In this document: piece by piece, positions 5,899 to 8,694 of the stretch
Numbering within the stretch: the stretch's first letter is position 1
Layout of the letters: the number at the start of each line of letters is the position of its first letter
Source of the DNA: SLSG01 sp041690235
GTDB taxonomy: Bacteria > Bacteroidota > Bacteroidia > Bacteroidales > UBA7960
DNA: 8,694 bases
Reading direction: 5' to 3'
NCBI GenBank assembly: GCA_041690235.1
Contig: JAWLHS010000099.1
Location: forward strand, 1 to 8,694
Notes under the pieces: generated by a model
The model's database searches: none
What the model was told of the DNA's origin: nothing
Seen by the model: only the letters and a program-made list of their open reading frames with translations
Made by a program: the position numbers and the translations under genes

Positions 5899-6291
5899 AT
5901 GATTCATCTTTTTTCGGTTGTTTTGTTTGCCCTCTTGCCGCTGGGCTTTATGCAGACGGCCGATGACATGGCAATCGAAGTTACCAAAGCCCTGGAGCAA
6001 GGCGATTCCAAAAGCCTGGCCAGGCATTTCGGGCCCAATGCAGACCTCTATCTGCCGGGTACCGAAGGGACTTTCAGCCGGTCGCAGTCAGAGGTCATCC
6101 TCAGGGATTTTTTTTCAAAGAATCCCCCCGCTTCCTTTTCGGTGAGCCGGCAGGGGCCTTCGCGTGACGGTTCCATTTACGTGATCGGGACCTTGAAAAT
6201 GAAGGATGGGTCGTCTTACCGGACGTATTATCTGATTAAAAAAGTTTCCCAGTCTTTTTTCCTGCATCAGCTGCAGCTGGAGCTCCTGTAA
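5899..6291 (+). CDS. DUF4783-family exported small protein
   Basis: This 130-residue protein belongs, by my recognition of its pattern, to DUF4783, a family of unknown function found mainly in Bacteroidota. Residues 4-18 are hydrophobic (LFSVVLFALLPLGFM) and look like a signal peptide, although positive charges at the start are lacking; cleavage near residue 20 is plausible. The mature part has helix-like ALEQGDSKSLARHF (31-44), then LPGTEGTFSRSQSEVILRDF (52-71), then strand-rich SIYVIGTLKMKDG and YRTYYLIKKV. This arrangement recalls the NTF2/SnoaL-like fold (inference). No catalytic residues can be named. It is divergent from rlmH with its own promoter match, and a second promoter precedes the transporter gene 112 bases downstream, so co-transcription is not required. 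Function unknown. Confidence 0.82.
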   Translation: MIHLFSVVLFALLPLGFMQTADDMAIEVTKALEQGDSKSLARHFGPNADLYLPGTEGTFSRSQSEVILRDFFSKNPPASFSVSRQGPSRDGSIYVIGTLKMKDGSSYRTYYLIKKVSQSFFLHQLQLELL

Positions 6292-6341
6292 GACCTTCCC
6301 CGTTTTTTTCTGCCTACCGAACCCTGACAGGAATTTATTTT

Positions 6342-6372
6342 CTTGTTTTTCGCGCGATTTGCCGTATTTTTA
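6342..6372 (+). promoter_or_regulatory. Predicted Bacteroidota-type promoter of the SLC13 transporter gene
   Basis: CTTG at 6342-6345 is followed after exactly 19 bases by TATTTTTA at 6365-6372, matching TAnnTTTG at 7 of 8 positions. The expected transcript start is near 6379, giving a short leader of about 24 bases before ATG 6404. This suggests the gene is its own transcription unit rather than an extension of the DUF4783 transcript. Confidence 0.5.
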
Positions 6373-6403
6373 AGGTTTCTAGCTTGGGTAAAAGCCTTTT
6401 CGG

Positions 6404-8215
6404 ATGACGGTTGAAATTGGAATTGTCCTCGTTGTTCTTGCGGGTGCGGTTGTTCTGTTCGCCACGGAACGCTTCCCCGTTGACGTAGTGGCCATTATTG
6501 CCATGACCATCCTGGTCGTCACCGGGGTGATCTCGGCCGATCAGGGCGTTTCCGGATTCAGCAATTCGGCCACCATCACGGTGGCTGCCATGTTCATCCT
6601 GAGTACCGCCCTGTTCAAGTCAGGGGCCGTGGTCAGCATTGGCAATTATATGGCCAGGCTCTTTCAATACAATTTCTGGATCGGCATACTGGGGACAATG
6701 GTCGTGGTTGGCACCATTTCCGCCTTTATCAACAACACCCCGGTCGTGGCCATTTTTATACCCATCCTTGTGGGTGCCGCTGCAAAGTCCAAACTCAGCG
6801 TTGCCAAAATGCTCATGCCGCTTTCTTTTGCCTCCATGTTTGGCGGGGTGTGCACCCTGATCGGCACTTCGACCAATATCCTGGTCAGCGGGGTGGCAAG
6901 CGACCATGGCCTGGCGCCTTTTTCCATGTTTGAGATGGCGCCGATGGGATTGATTTTTTTCGGGGCCGGCCTGGTATTTATGATGGTGCTGGGAATTCAC
7001 CTGATCCCTGACCGCCAGGTGGATGAGGAACTCGTTCAGAAGTTTGGCATGGGGGAGTACCTCACAGAGATCGTTTTATTGGGCAAGGCCCCTTCGGTTG
7101 GGAAATCCATTAAGGATTCCCCCCTTGTCAGGCAGCTCGAGATCGATATTCTGGAGGTCAATAAAAGGGGACAGGTGTTCATTATGCCGGGGGAGGACCT
7201 GGTGCTTGAAGAGGGGGATATTCTGAAAGTCAGGTGCAATGTGGAAAAGGTGAAGGCATTAAAGGAACGCCACGGCATCGCCCTGAAAAGTGACCTGAAA
7301 TTCCAGCGTACCGACAAACGAACCGATGAAGGGGAGTCAAAAAACAAATTGACCATGGTCGAAGCCGTCATTGCCACCAACAGTATTTTTGAGGGCAAGA
7401 CCGTGAAGCAGATCCAGTTCAGGCAACGGTTCGGCGCCACAGTGCTGGCCATCAGGCACCGGGGGGAGGTGATGCGGGACAAGGTGGCCAATACCGTCCT
7501 TCGTTCCGGGGATACCCTGCTGATAGAAGTGGAGCGGGAAAAGCTTCCCTTTCTGCGTCAGCTTGAGCTAAGGGGACGCAATACTTTTTTGATCGTTTCG
7601 GAACTGGGCCTGCCGGAGTACCGGAAGGACAAAATGCTGACCGTGGTGCTTACCATGGTGGCCATTGTCGCCGTGGCCTCCCTGAACATCCTGCCAATCA
7701 TGGTCGCTGCCCTGATCGGTTGCATGTTCCTGGTTGTTACCGGCTGTATCAGCATGGAAGAGGCTTATGTGGCCATTGACTGGAAGGTGATCTTCCTGCT
7801 TGCCGGCGCCTTTAGTCTGGGGATTGCCATGGACGAGAGCGGAGCGGCCCTGATGATCAGTGAGCAGCTCATCGGTCTTGTAGGCGATTTTGGTCCCACG
7901 GCCGTCTTGTCCGTGATGTATCTGATTACGGTGCTGCTTACGAGCACCATGAGCAACAATGCCAGTGCCGTGCTCCTGGCCCCGATTGCCATTGCCGCCT
8001 CCATTGCCATGGAAGTGGATGCCAGGCCATTTCTCATGGCCATCGCCTTTGGCGCTTCTTCCAGTTTCCTGACACCGGTCGGATACCAGACCAACACCAT
8101 GATTTACGGGGTGGGGAAGTTCAGGTTTGCGGATTTTCTGCGCGTGGGCACTCCCCTGACCTTGCTTTTCTGGATGCTGGCGACCTTCCTGATCCCTGTG
8201 TTCTTCCCGTTCTAA
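6404..8215 (+). CDS. SLC13 (DASS)-family anion permease with two TrkA-C domains
   Basis: This 603-residue inner-membrane protein belongs to the divalent-anion/sodium symporter superfamily, in the subgroup that carries soluble RCK_C (TrkA-C) domains in its central loop. Hydrophobic segments cover residues 1-202 and 408-601, giving two membrane halves. The first half has AFINNTPVV (107-115) and LIGTSTN (152-158); the second has STMSNNASAV (514-523) and LTPVGYQTN (556-564). These are the paired SNT-like and TP/T-N re-entrant motifs that form the substrate and sodium sites. Between the halves are two cytosolic RCK_C domains (about 215-288 and 315-388), each with the GEDLVLEEGDIL / RSGDTLLIEVE signature. 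Relatives include sulfate transporters of algae and cyanobacteria, but the substrate cannot be read from sequence. It has its own promoter match and converges on a methyltransferase gene. Length is typical for the subgroup. Confidence 0.92.
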   Translation: MTVEIGIVLVVLAGAVVLFATERFPVDVVAIIAMTILVVTGVISADQGVSGFSNSATITVAAMFILSTALFKSGAVVSIGNYMARLFQYNFWIGILGTMVVVGTISAFINNTPVVAIFIPILVGAAAKSKLSVAKMLMPLSFASMFGGVCTLIGTSTNILVSGVASDHGLAPFSMFEMAPMGLIFFGAGLVFMMVLGIHLIPDRQVDEELVQKFGMGEYLTEIVLLGKAPSVGKSIKDSPLVRQLEIDILEVNKRGQVFIMPGEDLVLEEGDILKVRCNVEKVKALKERHGIALKSDLKFQRTDKRTDEGESKNKLTMVEAVIATNSIFEGKTVKQIQFRQRFGATVLAIRHRGEVMRDKVANTVLRSGDTLLIEVEREKLPFLRQLELRGRNTFLIVSELGLPEYRKDKMLTVVLTMVAIVAVASLNILPIMVAALIGCMFLVVTGCISMEEAYVAIDWKVIFLLAGAFSLGIAMDESGAALMISEQLIGLVGDFGPTAVLSVMYLITVLLTSTMSNNASAVLLAPIAIAASIAMEVDARPFLMAIAFGASSSFLTPVGYQTNTMIYGVGKFRFADFLRVGTPLTLLFWMLATFLIPVFFPF

Positions 8216-8230
8216 GCGGGCAGGGGCCCC

Positions 8231-8253
8231 CAGCGGGGAAGCCCGGGCCGCTG
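8231..8253. terminator. GC-rich hairpin between convergent genes, possible terminator
   Basis: CAGCGG at 8231-8236 pairs perfectly with CCGCTG at 8248-8253 around an 11-base loop. Just before it is the 8-bp palindrome GGGGCCCC (8223-8230), and CGGGC (8217-8221) can pair with GCCCG (8241-8245) as an alternative fold. The block starts right after the transporter stop. No T-run follows on either strand, so it would be an atypical terminator. Confidence 0.35.
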
Positions 8254-8266
8254 TATCGCTCATTAT

Positions 8267-8280
8267 CCGGGGGCAATCCT
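8267..8280. repeat. Partial fourth copy of the convergent-junction repeat
   Basis: CCGGGGGCAATCCT matches the repeat core CCGGGAGCAAATCCT at 5231-5245 with one substitution and one missing base. It lies in the other convergent junction of the window and runs into the stop codon of the methyltransferase gene (8279-8281). Only the core is recognisable; the flanking GAGG and TATGGG parts are not clearly kept. Confidence 0.45.
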
Positions 8281-8694
8281 AGGTGGTCTTTTCAGCAAAA
8301 ACAGCGTAATAAGTCGGGACAAAGAAGCGCAAAACGGGCCTGATGCCATTGATCTTACCGGCCGGCATTTTCCATTGTTCCGCCCCGATGATCTTCCAGC
8401 CGGCTTTTTCCAGCAGCATGTCGAACTGCCGCGGCTCGAATTCGTGAAAGTGCCTGTCCCGCTCATCAACAGGGTGCCAATAGGCTTTGCTGAACCATAC
8501 TTTTAATGGGACGGTGGCGATGAGTTTCTGGCCTTTTTTGAAGGAGCGCAGCAGGTTAAAGGGGGCCACCATATGCTCCAGGATCTCAAAAGCCGTAACC
8601 AGATCCGCCGGTTTTTCCGCCAGGTGCCCGAACTCCAGGTCAAGGTCCTCGCCCGCCGTGTTCTCCACCTTGTAGCCCGCTGCCCGCATCCGAT
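8279..8694 (-). CDS. SAM-dependent class I methyltransferase, N-terminal part outside the window
   Basis: The C-terminal ~138 residues are visible; the frame stays open to the right edge. The segment DLVTAFEILEHM (about 29-40, counted from Met at 8689) matches the motif II/post-II region of class I Rossmann-fold methyltransferases of the UbiE/UbiG-like or Methyltransf_11/23 type. It is followed by a strand with TVPL and then FHEFEPRQFDMLLEKAGW, a common feature before the last strands. The glycine-rich SAM-binding motif I should lie upstream and is absent, which shows that the Met at 8689 is not the true start. The protein ends YYAVFAEKTT with stop TAG. Substrate unknown: it could act on small molecules, lipids or glycans. 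The gene converges on the transporter. Confidence 0.8.
   Translation of the reverse strand, partial: RMRAAGYKVENTAGEDLDLEFGHLAEKPADLVTAFEILEHMVAPFNLLRSFKKGQKLIATVPLKVWFSKAYWHPVDERDRHFHEFEPRQFDMLLEKAGWKIIGAEQWKMPAGKINGIRPVLRFFVPTYYAVFAEKTT

Noticed and set aside
6268..6309. Terminator after the DUF4783 gene (palindrome at 6268-6279 and seven T at 6303-6309)
   Set aside because: The palindrome is inside coding sequence and more than 20 bases from the T-run, and no stem lies directly before the T-run.
7568..8263. 231-codon open frame on the minus strand inside the SLC13 gene
   Set aside because: Its product is a low-complexity His/Gly/Gln-rich chain, typical of the reverse complement of a membrane-protein gene; the plus-strand frame has clear transporter motifs.

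Overview
The window reads as a stretch of ordinary chromosome from a member of the Bacteroidota. The pointers are a DUF4783-type exported protein (a family I know mainly from that phylum), start codons without Shine-Dalgarno sequences but with A/T-rich leaders, and matches to the Bacteroidota promoter pattern (TTTG, about 19 bases, TAnnTTTG) in front of two genes. Coding DNA is moderately GC-rich, while several spacers are strongly AT-rich. I see no phage, insertion sequence, CRISPR array, rRNA or tRNA.

Layout. Bases 1-89 hold a short 8-bp repeat tract and a hairpin at the end of the first gene. Bases 90-3680 (minus strand) are a compact three-gene operon, transcribed in the order biotin carboxylase, biotin carrier, carboxyltransferase. 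Together these make a complete acyl-CoA carboxylase of the propionyl-CoA/methylmalonyl-CoA type. A 234-base AT-rich divergent spacer with two inverted repeats leads to a plus-strand gene (3915-5186) for an unusual flavoprotein. It has a thioredoxin domain with a CPPC site fused in front of a thioredoxin-reductase-like module whose NADPH-selecting arginines are missing. It converges on rlmH (5296-5769, minus), the 23S rRNA pseudouridine methyltransferase, across a spacer built from three copies of a structured repeat. rlmH is divergent from a small exported DUF4783 protein (5899-6291, plus), and promoter-like motifs for both directions interlock in the spacer. Next is an SLC13-family transporter with two TrkA-C domains (6404-8215, plus). 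It converges on the 3' part of a SAM-dependent methyltransferase (8279 to the right edge, minus).

How the genes relate. Only the three carboxylase genes clearly work together: AccC carboxylates the biotin on the carrier, and the carboxyltransferase moves the carboxyl group to or from an acyl-CoA. The other genes look like separate transcription units covering redox control, ribosome maturation, anion transport and methylation. I did not find a convincing new multi-gene system. The points most worth a second look are the thioredoxin/reductase fusion with its altered nucleotide-binding motif, and the repeat family found in both convergent gene junctions.
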